Source: JAFARZ01 sp036490795
GTDB lineage: Bacteria; Actinomycetota; Actinomycetes; Streptosporangiales; Streptosporangiaceae
DNA length: 5,027 nucleotides
Assembly: GCA_036490795.1 (NCBI GenBank)
Contig: DASXDG010000295.1
Span: 1-5,027, forward strand
Direction: 5' to 3'
In this document: piece by piece, positions 1-5,027 of the stretch
Layout of the letters: every line of letters starts with the position of its first letter
How positions within the stretch are numbered: position 1 is the stretch's first letter
Notes under the pieces: model-generated
The model's database searches: none
The model's input: only the letters and a program-made list of their open reading frames with translations
Told to the model about the DNA's origin: nothing
Program-made: the position numbers and the translations under genes

Positions 1-207
1 CTGGCGGCCGTTGACCGCCTCGGCGACAAACTGGCCGGCTATCACGCCTACCACGCCACCCGCGCCGACCTGCTGCGCCGGCTGGGCCGCGGCCAGGAGT
101 CGCGCTCGGCATACGACAAAGCCATCGAACTGGCAGGCAACACCGCCGAGACCGCCTCCCTGACACGCCGCCGCGACCAGCTGGGTAGCGCCCGCCAGCG
201 GTCGTAG
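1..207 (+). CDS. ECF RNA polymerase sigma factor, C-terminal fragment (ECF42-like)
   Basis: The frame is open from the window edge to a TAG stop at 205-207, giving 68 residues; the start lies upstream of the window. The visible part reads YHAYHATRADLLRRLG, then a helix of the form SAYDKAIELAGNTAETASLTRRRDQL. This is the characteristic end of sigma factors with a C-terminal TPR-like helical extension (ECF42 type), where the pattern YH..HATRADLLRRLGR..EA..AY..AL.L..N.AE...L.RR...L is strongly conserved. That assignment rests on family knowledge; the sigma-2 and sigma-4 DNA-binding regions are not in view. Such sigma factors direct core RNA polymerase to a small set of promoters, and their genes usually sit beside a DGPF/YCII-domain gene, which would be upstream and outside. 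The gene converges on the ArsR-type regulator and need not be functionally linked to it. Confidence 0.8.
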   Translation: MAAVDRLGDKLAGYHAYHATRADLLRRLGRGQESRSAYDKAIELAGNTAETASLTRRRDQLGSARQRS

Positions 208-211
208 CGTT

Positions 212-244
212 GAGACGGTGTCAGCTCGATATTGTTGACGTCTC
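212..244 (+). terminator. Candidate terminator hairpin just after the sigma factor gene
   Basis: GAGACG (212-217) plus TCA (221-223) can pair with TGA (236-238) plus CGTCTC (239-244). This leaves a 3-base bulge (GTG) and a 12-base loop. It begins 5 bases after the sigma factor stop codon. There is no T-run behind it, as is common in actinobacterial terminators, so the assignment rests on position and pairing only. Confidence 0.3.
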
Positions 245-287
245 TCACACCGAAGGGGCTGAATCCGGGTGCCACCATGAGGCCATG

Positions 288-327
288 CCGCCACCCTAGA
301 GGCCACGTCAGGCGCTAGGGTTGGCGG
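288..327. terminator. Candidate bidirectional terminator between convergent genes
   Basis: CCGCCACCCTAG (288-299) pairs with CTAGGGTTGGCGG (315-327) as a 12-bp stem with one bulged base, closing a 15-base loop. It lies about 80 bases after the sigma factor stop and about 70 bases after the regulator stop on the other strand, so it could end transcripts from both sides. No T-tract flanks it on either strand. A stem this long and GC-rich in a short convergent gap makes a terminator the simplest reading, though an operator or an mRNA 3'-end stabiliser is possible. Confidence 0.5.
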
Positions 328-396
328 ACTCCTCAAGCTACCCGCGGGCCGGTTCCCCCGCTGTCGGCGAACGGCTGGCCGCATTCTTCCGGTCGA

Positions 397-1401
397 CTAC
401 TCCCCCGACCCGTCCCCTGCGCCGCAAAGCTGACCCGGCTCGCCGGCGATGGCCAGGGTGTCGCCGGGGCGTGTCCGGGAGTAGATCACGGACCGCCCGG
501 CGCGGCGGCGCTGGACGAGACCCGCGTCAAGCAAGATCTTGAGATGCCGTCCCACCGAGCCGAGCCCCAGCCCGGTGAGCGCGACCAGCTGGGTGGTGCT
601 CTTCGGGGTGTCCAGCGTGATCAGGATCCGCGCCCGCCCCGGGCCGAGGAGCGCGGTCAGCGGAGCGGGGACAGGTGCGTGGCCGGCGTCGGCGAGGACT
701 CCCGCGCACAGGTATGTCAGTGCGTATCTGTGTGGTGCGGTCCACGACACCCATCCCCGGCCGGTTGTCACCGGGACGAACATCAGCTGGGCGGCGGAGA
801 TGTCCTGCGGCGGGTAGTTGTGGGCGTTGATCTGGAGGCGGCCGTTGCCCAGCCAGCGGATCCCGGGGCTCATGCCGTCCAGCGCGGCGGTCCAGCCGCC
901 GTAACCGAGCCGGGCGGACCGCGCCAGTATGTCGGCCTCGATGATCCGGCGCCGCTTCGGCCAGTACGGGAGCACGCAGTCTGTCCACACAAACTGCAGC
1001 AGGTCAGCGAGGCGCGGACCCACGTCCAGCCGGCGCAGCGAGGCGGGTACCTGACCGCCCAGCGAAATCTCCAGGTCCGCGAGCACGCGCTCGGCGGGCG
1101 TGCTGCGAATCGGTGCCAGTGCCGCATCGAATGACTCCTCGCCCGCGCCGAGAGGGGCGGGCGAGAGGAAGTCCGCGATCCAGCGCGGTCCCAGGGCGGC
1201 GCGGACAGCCATGGCGGTGGCCGGGTCACTGGCCAGACGCTTCCGGAAGTTCGGCCCGTGCGCGTCCAGCCACGTCTTGTCCCCCGGATGGGCGGCTATC
1301 CCGCGGCGCAGGACAATCAGGCTCGCGGTGGTCTCGGCCAGCGGGGAGATGACGAAACGGCTGGCCGCCAGGGTGTCGGCGCTAACCTTCCACCAGCCCA
1401 T
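397..1401 (-). CDS. ArsR-family transcriptional regulator (DUF5937-type, C-terminal winged helix)
   Basis: 334 residues. The N-terminal two thirds (about 1-240) match the DUF5937-type effector or dimerisation region of large ArsR-like regulators common in Streptomyces and relatives. Landmarks are SRFVISPLAETTASL (14-28), GPRWIADFL (71-79), WPKRRRIIEADI (147-158) and RLQINAHNYPPQDIS (188-202). The ArsR winged helix spans about 246-312: STTQLVALTGLGLGSVGRHLK (268-288) is the helix-turn-helix, and LLDAGLVQRRRAGRSVIYSRT (290-310) is the last helix and beta-wing. No clustered Cys metal site is visible (only Cys142, Cys232 and Cys326), so metal sensing is not supported. The ATG at 1401 is preceded by GGAGGC at a 6-base gap, and MGWWKVSADTL is the usual N-terminus of this family. 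The gene is divergent from the MFS exporter and shares a control region with it; repression of both genes is likely but inferred. The ligand is unknown. Confidence 0.88.
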   Translation of the reverse strand: MGWWKVSADTLAASRFVISPLAETTASLIVLRRGIAAHPGDKTWLDAHGPNFRKRLASDPATAMAVRAALGPRWIADFLSPAPLGAGEESFDAALAPIRSTPAERVLADLEISLGGQVPASLRRLDVGPRLADLLQFVWTDCVLPYWPKRRRIIEADILARSARLGYGGWTAALDGMSPGIRWLGNGRLQINAHNYPPQDISAAQLMFVPVTTGRGWVSWTAPHRYALTYLCAGVLADAGHAPVPAPLTALLGPGRARILITLDTPKSTTQLVALTGLGLGSVGRHLKILLDAGLVQRRRAGRSVIYSRTRPGDTLAIAGEPGQLCGAGDGSGE

Positions 1402-1402
1402 G

Positions 1403-1422
1403 GTTTCGCCTCCATGCGAAAC
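1403..1422. promoter_or_regulatory. Probable ArsR operator: perfect 7-bp inverted repeat
   Basis: GTTTCGC (1403-1409) and GCGAAAC (1416-1422) are perfect inverted arms separated by six bases. The site begins 2 bases upstream of the regulator start codon and covers its Shine-Dalgarno GGAGGC (minus strand, 1413-1408). It also abuts a possible -10 element. A symmetric AT-containing repeat in a GC-rich divergent gap next to an ArsR-type gene is the expected form of a self-regulatory operator. Binding itself is inferred. Confidence 0.6.
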
Positions 1423-1426
1423 TTTA
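1421..1426 (-). promoter_or_regulatory. Possible -10 element of the regulator gene
   Basis: TAAAGT on the minus strand fits the actinobacterial TANNNT pattern and would place the transcription start near 1414, giving a short leader before the ATG at 1401. Its last two bases overlap the right arm of the inverted repeat, so a bound repressor would block it. No good -35 element (TTGACN) is found 16-18 bases upstream, so the call is tentative. Confidence 0.3.
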
Positions 1427-1432
1427 CCGCCT

Positions 1433-1453
1433 GCCTCGGTGACCCGCCGAGGC
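1433..1453 (+). promoter_or_regulatory. Second inverted repeat in the exporter leader, covering its ribosome binding site
   Basis: GCCTCGG (1433-1439) and CCGAGGC (1447-1453) are perfect 7-bp arms around a 7-base spacer. The right arm contains GAGG (1449-1452), the only Shine-Dalgarno-like sequence before the exporter ATG at 1462 (9-base gap). In RNA the hairpin would hide the ribosome binding site. As DNA it could be a second protein site: its centre is about 31 bp, near three helical turns, from that of the 1403-1422 repeat. An alternative smaller pairing GAGGC (1449-1453)/GCCTC (1457-1461) competes with it. The structure is visible in the sequence; its role is inferred. Confidence 0.4.
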
Positions 1454-1461
1454 TAGGCCTC

Positions 1462-2679
1462 ATGCATACCTACCGCGAGCTGTTCCGTACCGCGGAGTTC
1501 ACCCCGTTCTTCCTGGCCATCTCCGCGCAGGTGGCGGCGCAGACGATGAGCAGCCTTGCGCTCGGCACGCTGATCTACTCGGCGACCGGGTCACCATTGC
1601 TGGCCGCGCTGGCCATCTTCGGTCCGTCGCTCACGCAGGTGGTAGGCGCGAGCACGTTGCTGTCGGCGTCGGACCGGCTGCCGCCGCGTGCGGTGATGAG
1701 CGGTCTGTCCTTGGTCTTCGCGGCCGGCACCGCCGCGCTGGCCATCCCTGGGGTGCCCGTCTGGGCGGCCTTTTCCATCGTCGCCTGCCTCGGCCTGGGC
1801 GCGTCGCTGGCCGGCGCGGTCCGGTACGGGCTGCTCAACGAGGTCGTCGCCAAGACCGGCTACCTACTCGGGCGTTCGGTGCTCAACATGTCCGTCGGAG
1901 CTATGCAGATCTGCGGCTTCGCGGCCGGGGGTTTGCTCATAACAGCACTGTCTGCGCGGGGAACTCTGCTGATCGGCGCCGGTTTGTATGGCGTCGCGGC
2001 GGCGGTCGCACGGCTCGGCCTCACGCGCCGTCCCGCACGGGCGACCGGGCGGCCGACGGTCACGGACACCTGGCGGATCAACGCACGTCTGTGGTCGAGT
2101 ACCGCCCGTCGTTATGTCTATCTCGCCTTGTGGGTGCCCAACGGACTGATCGTGGGCTGTGAATCGCTCTTCGTCGCCTACGCGCCCCGCCATGCCGGGC
2201 TGTTGTTCGTCGGGGCCGCGGCCGGCATGCTGGCCGGTGACACGCTCGCTGGCCGGTTCACCCCATCCCGGTGGCGGAAACGACTCGGCGCGCCGCTGCG
2301 GCTGGTCCTAGCCGCACCGTATCTGCTTTTCGCCGTACCGCTCGGGCTTCCCGTCGCGGTGGCAGCCGTCGCCGTCGCGTCAGCCGGCTACTGTGCGAGC
2401 CTGTTCCTGCAGGAACGCCTGATGGAGCTGACCCCGGACGAGCTGAGCGGGCAAGCACAGGGCCTGGCTTCCTCCGGCACCATGGCCATGCAGGGCATCG
2501 GGGCGGCGGTGGCGGGCGTGATCGCCCAGCGAACCTCGCCCGCGACCGCGATGGTAATCATGGCCGTGATCTCGCTCGCGGTCACGCTCATCCTGGCTCC
2601 TGGACTGCGCCCGGCCATTGCGGATGTCGCACCGGCACAGTGCGAGAACATGGCCGCTACACTGCCCGGTCATGAGTGA
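1462..2679 (+). CDS. MFS transporter, probable drug/metabolite exporter
   Basis: 405 residues, very hydrophobic, with about 10-12 predicted membrane helices and a charged central cytoplasmic loop at about 186-217. The motif-A-like loop between helices 2 and 3 is SASDRLPPR (68-76), and the second-half equivalent is GDTLAGRFTPSRWRKRL (259-275). Other landmarks are RYGLLNEV (121-128), YLLGRSVLNMSVG (134-146), LALWVPNGLIVGCE (221-234) and LFLQERLMELTPDELSGQA (314-332). This combination is typical of the MFS proteins encoded divergently from DUF5937/ArsR regulators in actinomycetes. The frame stays open upstream to 1258, but the ATG at 1462 is preferred because MHTYRELFRTAEFTPFF is the family's usual N-terminus and an earlier start would run into the regulator gene. 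The substrate cannot be read from sequence; efflux of a toxic small molecule sensed by the divergent regulator is an inference. Confidence 0.88.
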   Translation: MHTYRELFRTAEFTPFFLAISAQVAAQTMSSLALGTLIYSATGSPLLAALAIFGPSLTQVVGASTLLSASDRLPPRAVMSGLSLVFAAGTAALAIPGVPVWAAFSIVACLGLGASLAGAVRYGLLNEVVAKTGYLLGRSVLNMSVGAMQICGFAAGGLLITALSARGTLLIGAGLYGVAAAVARLGLTRRPARATGRPTVTDTWRINARLWSSTARRYVYLALWVPNGLIVGCESLFVAYAPRHAGLLFVGAAAGMLAGDTLAGRFTPSRWRKRLGAPLRLVLAAPYLLFAVPLGLPVAVAAVAVASAGYCASLFLQERLMELTPDELSGQAQGLASSGTMAMQGIGAAVAGVIAQRTSPATAMVIMAVISLAVTLILAPGLRPAIADVAPAQCENMAATLPGHE

Positions 2680-3463
2680 TCCCGATGAGGGTGTGGCAGC
2701 TGACGGGACGATCAGGACGGGCGCGCGCCGGGACCGGGTACCGTCAGCTTTCGAGCCGGTGCTAGCGGATGCGGTGGCCCTGCTCGGCGACTCCGGCGCG
2801 TCGCTGTATGTCTACGGATCGGTCGTGACCGGCACCGTTCGTCCGCGATTGTCGGACGTCGACCTGTTGTCGATCGACCTCCCGGAGGCGGCCGCTCTCG
2901 GGCAGCGCCTCTCGGCGCGTTATGCCGCCATGTGCCGGGGCGTGGAGATCGCCGCGGCCACGGGGCAAGCTCTGGCAGGCGACACCGACGAGGCGTACGG
3001 CTTCCGGGTGTTCCTGCGTCATTACTGCGTCCACCTAGCGGGCCCGGATCCGTCAGCGGCGCTGCCGGCGTTTCCCGCGGACGCCCGGGCAGCCCGCGGT
3101 TTCAACGGCGATATCGGCCAGCACCTGCGGCGATGGCGGCAGACGCTCGCGTCCGGCACGGCGCCCGCGCACCTGCTCGGTGCCCGGGTAGCCCGTAAAA
3201 CACTCCTGGCCGTCTCCGCGCTAGTCAGCGTGCACGACCGCACCTGGACGACGGACCGCTCACGTGCCGCGCAGCGCTGGAGCGAACTCGAGCCTGACCT
3301 CTGCGCCCGACTCGGCCTGCTGTTGTCCTGGGTCACCGGAGAACGCGACCCTGACCTGAGGGAAGTCGAGGTTGCTCTCGCCGGCGACGGGATCGTCCCC
3401 AGGATCGCCGGACGCTTCAGCCAGCTGATCGGCCTGTGGCCCGATGGGTCCGGTAACGCCTAA
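2672..3463 (+). CDS. Nucleotidyltransferase-fold protein, AadA-like architecture
   Basis: 263 residues. The N-terminal domain (about 25-125) carries the polymerase-beta nucleotidyltransferase signature: YGS at 48-50 followed by SDVDLL with the Asp pair D62/D64 that would bind Mg-NTP. E92 in RGVEIA is in the right place for the third acidic residue, comparable to the catalytic Glu of aminoglycoside adenylyltransferase AadA. The C-terminal part (about 145-255) is helical; ARKTLLAVSALVSVHDRTWTT (171-191), then RAAQRW (198-203), resembles the helical domain of AadA-type enzymes. All active-site residues appear intact. The ATG at 2672 lies in ATGAGTGA, overlapping the exporter stop by 8 bases. No separate ribosome binding site is evident, so translation is probably coupled to the exporter. 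An in-frame ATG at 2618 would overlap more deeply and adds atypical sequence. The substrate is unknown: antibiotic adenylylation is one option, another small molecule or a protein is equally open. The 3' 204 bases overlap the divIVA-like gene on the other strand. Confidence 0.78.
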   Translation: MSDPDEGVAADGTIRTGARRDRVPSAFEPVLADAVALLGDSGASLYVYGSVVTGTVRPRLSDVDLLSIDLPEAAALGQRLSARYAAMCRGVEIAAATGQALAGDTDEAYGFRVFLRHYCVHLAGPDPSAALPAFPADARAARGFNGDIGQHLRRWRQTLASGTAPAHLLGARVARKTLLAVSALVSVHDRTWTTDRSRAAQRWSELEPDLCARLGLLLSWVTGERDPDLREVEVALAGDGIVPRIAGRFSQLIGLWPDGSGNA

Positions 3464-4237
3464 GGAGCTGCCGATCTCGGACTCATGCTGCGAGATTGCC
3501 TCGTAGCCACGGGCCGAGCGCTGAGCGGCGACCGCCGGCGGGAACCCGCCGTTGTCGGCCGTGCCCGCCTCCAGGTCACGGAGCTGGCCTTCCAGGTACG
3601 CCATCAGCCTGCTGCGGTACTCGCGCTCGAAGATCTGCAGGTCGCCCACGCGCCGCTCGAGTTCCTCGCGCTGCTGGATGAGCGAGCCAAGTGCCTGACG
3701 GTGCCGCTCCTGGGCGTCGCGGTCCAGGCTTTCCGAACGGGCACGGGCGTCGTTGGTGATCTGCTCTGCCTGGTGACGTGCCTTGCCGAGGATGTCGCTG
3801 GCTTCCCGCCGCGCCCGGCCAAGCGTCTCGCCGGCTTCGCGACGCGCATCGGCGACCGCTTGATCCGCGGTCTGCTGAGCGAGACTGAGCACGCGAGCGA
3901 TGGAGTTCATGTTGGTGCTCTGCGTGTCCGCCATCATGGGTTCTGGCCGGCGCTGCTGCTCCGGCGACATGACCTGCGGCGGCGCACCGAGCATCATCGG
4001 CGCGGCCATCTCCGGTTCCTGTTCGGATCCCGACGCGGAGAACGAGGGAACAGCGGGTTGGCCCCCGCGCAAAGATTCCGCCAGCTTCGCCCTGAGCTCT
4101 TCGTTTTCCCGGACGAGCCGGTCGAGCTCTGCCTCGATCTCATCGAGGAAGGCATCGACCTCTTCCTCGTCGTAGCCGGGTCGCAACCGAGTGGTGCTGA
4201 ACTGCTTGTTCCGCACATCCGCAGGTGTCAGCGGCAT
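3260..4237 (-). CDS. divIVA: DivIVA/Wag31-type polar growth and division scaffold protein
   Basis: 325 residues. The N-terminal 50 residues are a textbook DivIVA membrane-curvature-binding domain: MPLTPADVRNKQF, then RLRPGYDEEEVDAFLDEIE, then a short coiled coil to about 56. A Pro/Met/Gln-rich linker (about 57-110) leads to a long Ala/Arg/Glu coiled coil (about 111-225) ending in FEREYRSRLMAYLEGQLRDLE (203-223), the hallmark end of actinobacterial DivIVA/Wag31. These proteins assemble at cell poles and direct tip growth and wall synthesis. AAGGAG at 4243-4248 (minus strand) supports the ATG at 4237. After about residue 225 comes an acidic, Gly/Pro-rich tail. Residues 259-325 are read antisense to the nucleotidyltransferase gene, and Leu259 is a rare TTA codon produced by that gene's TAA stop. 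Mycobacterial Wag31 is about 260 residues, so this tail is long and its end is uncertain. The expected sepF/yggT neighbours are absent, so this may be a paralogue. Confidence 0.88.
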   Translation of the reverse strand: MPLTPADVRNKQFSTTRLRPGYDEEEVDAFLDEIEAELDRLVRENEELRAKLAESLRGGQPAVPSFSASGSEQEPEMAAPMMLGAPPQVMSPEQQRRPEPMMADTQSTNMNSIARVLSLAQQTADQAVADARREAGETLGRARREASDILGKARHQAEQITNDARARSESLDRDAQERHRQALGSLIQQREELERRVGDLQIFEREYRSRLMAYLEGQLRDLEAGTADNGGFPPAVAAQRSARGYEAISQHESEIGSSLGVTGPIGPQADQLAEASGDPGDDPVAGESNLDFPQVRVAFSGDPGQQQAESGAEVRLEFAPALRGT

Positions 4238-4242
4238 GTCGT

Positions 4243-4248
4243 CTCCTT
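4243..4248 (-). promoter_or_regulatory. Ribosome binding site of the divIVA-like gene
   Basis: AAGGAG on the minus strand lies five bases before the ATG at 4237. It is the strongest Shine-Dalgarno match in the window and fixes the start, in agreement with the conserved MPLTPADVRNKQF N-terminus. Confidence 0.75.
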
Positions 4249-4274
4249 AGGGGCCGGGACTCCGCCCTTCATGA

Positions 4275-4303
4275 AGTATCTGATCACATCAGGACGTCGT
4301 GAA
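4275..4303 (-). promoter_or_regulatory. Candidate promoter of the divIVA-like gene with an embedded inverted repeat
   Basis: On the minus strand, TTCACG (4303-4298) and GATACT (4280-4275) are spaced by 17 bases, each matching the vegetative -35/-10 consensus at four of six positions. This would give a leader of about 30 bases. The spacer holds CTGAT-CAC-ATCAG (4280-4292), a perfect 5-bp inverted repeat. A perfect 10-bp palindrome CTTCATGAAG (4267-4276) overlaps the -10. Both could be protein sites. The promoter call is moderate to weak because the -10 lacks the usual leading T. Confidence 0.35.
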
Positions 4304-4348
4304 GCAGGGCATTTCGGGTTCTCGGTAAAAGCTCCTATCCGCGACGCG

Positions 4349-4375
4349 TACCGGCCAGGAACGAAAAGCCAGGTA
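4349..4375 (-). terminator. Weak candidate terminator after the CysS-like gene
   Basis: TACCGGC (4349-4355) can pair with GCCAGGTA (4368-4375) with one bulged base and a 12-base loop. It lies about 8 bases beyond the TGA of the minus-strand gene ending at 4383. There is no clear T-run downstream. A direct repeat GCCAGG (4354-4359, 4368-4373) overlaps it. The short stem makes this tentative. Confidence 0.25.
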
Positions 4376-4382
4376 GAGGCGC

Positions 4383-5027
4383 TCAGCTAGTGTGACCGAT
4401 GCGGGCAGGCAGATCCAGCCCAAGCACGCGATCGGCATACAGAAACGTCTCGAACTTGGTACCAGGCGCCACATCGTCCTCGGTAGTCACTCTGCGAAGC
4501 ACCGCGAGGACGCCGGCGGCGTTCAGCTGACCGAGGGCGACCCGGAACGCGGTCACGCTCTGTGCGGGGACCGGCCGGGACGGTGACTCCGCCCATTGAG
4601 CGACCTGGCGCCGCCACCCGGCGAGGGCGGCCTGCGCGTCGGCGAGCATGTCTTCGCTGAGCTCGACGGGCTCGTGGAACGGGAAATCCATCAGGGCCAG
4701 CCGGATCGCCAGCGGATCAGGGCCGGCCAGAGCACCATCCAGCCCGCCGTCGGGGCCGCCCCCGCCCGGCAGCTGCGCCTGGGCGACGAGGAGCGTTTGC
4801 GCCGCCAGGTTCCCCTCCCCCGCTGTCACGCACACGTCGGCCCGCCCGTCCGCGGGTACCGGCCTGGCAGGCGGGTGGATGTTCAGCGCGTCCGCGGCAT
4901 GGCCCGCGGCCGTCTCCTGTTCCGCTGACTGATCCGCGAACGTCCAGTTGGTCAGCGCTTGCAGCCCGCGCAGTTCGGCCACGCGCACCAAGATGTCCGC
5001 GGTCAGCAGCACGCGCAGCCCGGTAAG
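4383..5027 (-). CDS. Cysteinyl-tRNA synthetase/MshC-related protein, 5' end outside the window
   Basis: 214 residues are visible, ending in TGA at 4385-4383. The frame is open to the window edge and begins LTGLRVLLTADILVRVAELRGLQ, so the GTG at 5012 is probably an internal Val, not the start. That opening resembles the Rossmann-fold stretch of CysS/MshC after the HIGH motif (of the type TYLTFDVLRRVLEARG). PDPLAIRLALMDFPFHEPVELSEDMLADA (visible residues 103-131) matches the helical region after KMSKS in those enzymes (DPxAIRLALLxHHYR), followed by AGWRRQVAQW and an anticodon-domain-like end KFETFLYADRVLGLDLPARIG (191-211). Only about 80 residues separate the two regions, far fewer than in a working synthetase, and no KMSKS or zinc-ligand pattern is visible. 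It may therefore be a catalytically inactive or repurposed homologue. It is encoded upstream of and in line with the divIVA-like gene, separated by 145 bases. The function is unknown. Confidence 0.6.
   Translation of the reverse strand, partial: LTGLRVLLTADILVRVAELRGLQALTNWTFADQSAEQETAAGHAADALNIHPPARPVPADGRADVCVTAGEGNLAAQTLLVAQAQLPGGGGPDGGLDGALAGPDPLAIRLALMDFPFHEPVELSEDMLADAQAALAGWRRQVAQWAESPSRPVPAQSVTAFRVALGQLNAAGVLAVLRRVTTEDDVAPGTKFETFLYADRVLGLDLPARIGHTS

Noticed and set aside
48..278. 76-residue minus-strand frame near the left edge
   Set aside because: It is antisense to the conserved C-terminus of the sigma factor and rich in Ser/Arg without a family pattern.
527..988. 153-residue minus-strand frame overlapping the regulator
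   Set aside because: It is a frame-shifted reading of the same strand, rich in Arg/Pro/Gly, with no recognisable domain.
544..1134. 196-residue plus-strand frame inside the regulator gene
   Set aside because: It is antisense to a clearly recognisable ArsR-type gene, has a biased composition (Arg/Gly/Pro/Gln) and no family features. It is an open shadow frame of GC-rich DNA.
1383..1388. TAACCT as a -10 box for the exporter
   Set aside because: It fits TANNNT, but no -35-like element lies 16-19 bases upstream and it falls within the regulator coding sequence; too weak to annotate.
397..1401. Metal-sensing role for the ArsR-type regulator
   Set aside because: Only three scattered Cys residues and no CXC-type or His/Asp cluster are visible; the long N-terminal domain belongs to a subgroup not defined by metal sites.
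1258..1461. Upstream extension of the MFS reading frame (open from an ATG at 1258)
   Set aside because: It would overlap the start of the regulator gene by more than 140 bases and adds hydrophilic sequence unlike any transporter N-terminus. The family-typical N-terminus begins at 1462.
2672..3463. MNT/HEPN toxin-antitoxin interpretation of the nucleotidyltransferase
   Set aside because: MNT antitoxins are much shorter and are paired with a HEPN gene. Here the protein is 263 residues with a helical C-terminal domain, and no HEPN partner is adjacent.
3485..4390. 301-residue plus-strand frame opposite divIVA
   Set aside because: It is fully antisense to a textbook DivIVA coding region. The translation shows no domain, and the start lacks a credible ribosome binding site.

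Overview
The window is high-GC DNA with strongly GC-biased third codon positions. Its gene content (an ECF sigma factor with a C-terminal helical domain, an ArsR/DUF5937-type regulator, DivIVA/Wag31) points to an Actinomycetota chromosome, probably a filamentous actinomycete of the Streptomyces/Streptosporangiales kind. The genus cannot be fixed from this stretch.

Layout: (1) 1-207, plus strand, is the last 68 residues of an ECF sigma factor (ECF42-like), whose 5' end lies outside the window. (2) 208-396 is a convergent intergenic region with two hairpins that could terminate transcription. (3) 397-1401, minus strand, encodes a 334-residue ArsR-family regulator with its winged helix at the C-terminus. 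(4) 1402-1461 is a 60-base divergent control region with two perfect 7-bp inverted repeats. (5) 1462-2679, plus strand, encodes a 405-residue MFS exporter. (6) 2672-3463, plus strand, encodes a 263-residue AadA-like nucleotidyltransferase that overlaps the exporter by 8 bases. (7) 3260-4237, minus strand, encodes a DivIVA protein whose last 67 codons are antisense to the nucleotidyltransferase. (8) 4238-4382 is a promoter-bearing gap. (9) 4383-5027, minus strand, is the C-terminal 214 residues of a protein resembling cysteinyl-tRNA synthetase/MshC but apparently lacking most of the catalytic core.

Functional reading: the central block looks like a self-contained stress or drug-response module. 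A repressor would control itself and a divergent exporter from one 60-bp region, and a putative nucleotide-transferring enzyme is translationally coupled to the exporter. Pairing export with possible chemical modification is an inference; no substrate can be read from the sequence. The DivIVA gene is outside the usual sepF-yggT-divIVA neighbourhood, and its C-terminal tail appears to have grown into the neighbouring gene. No gene-free stretch exceeds 300 bases. I saw no tRNA, rRNA, CRISPR array, IS element or phage gene.
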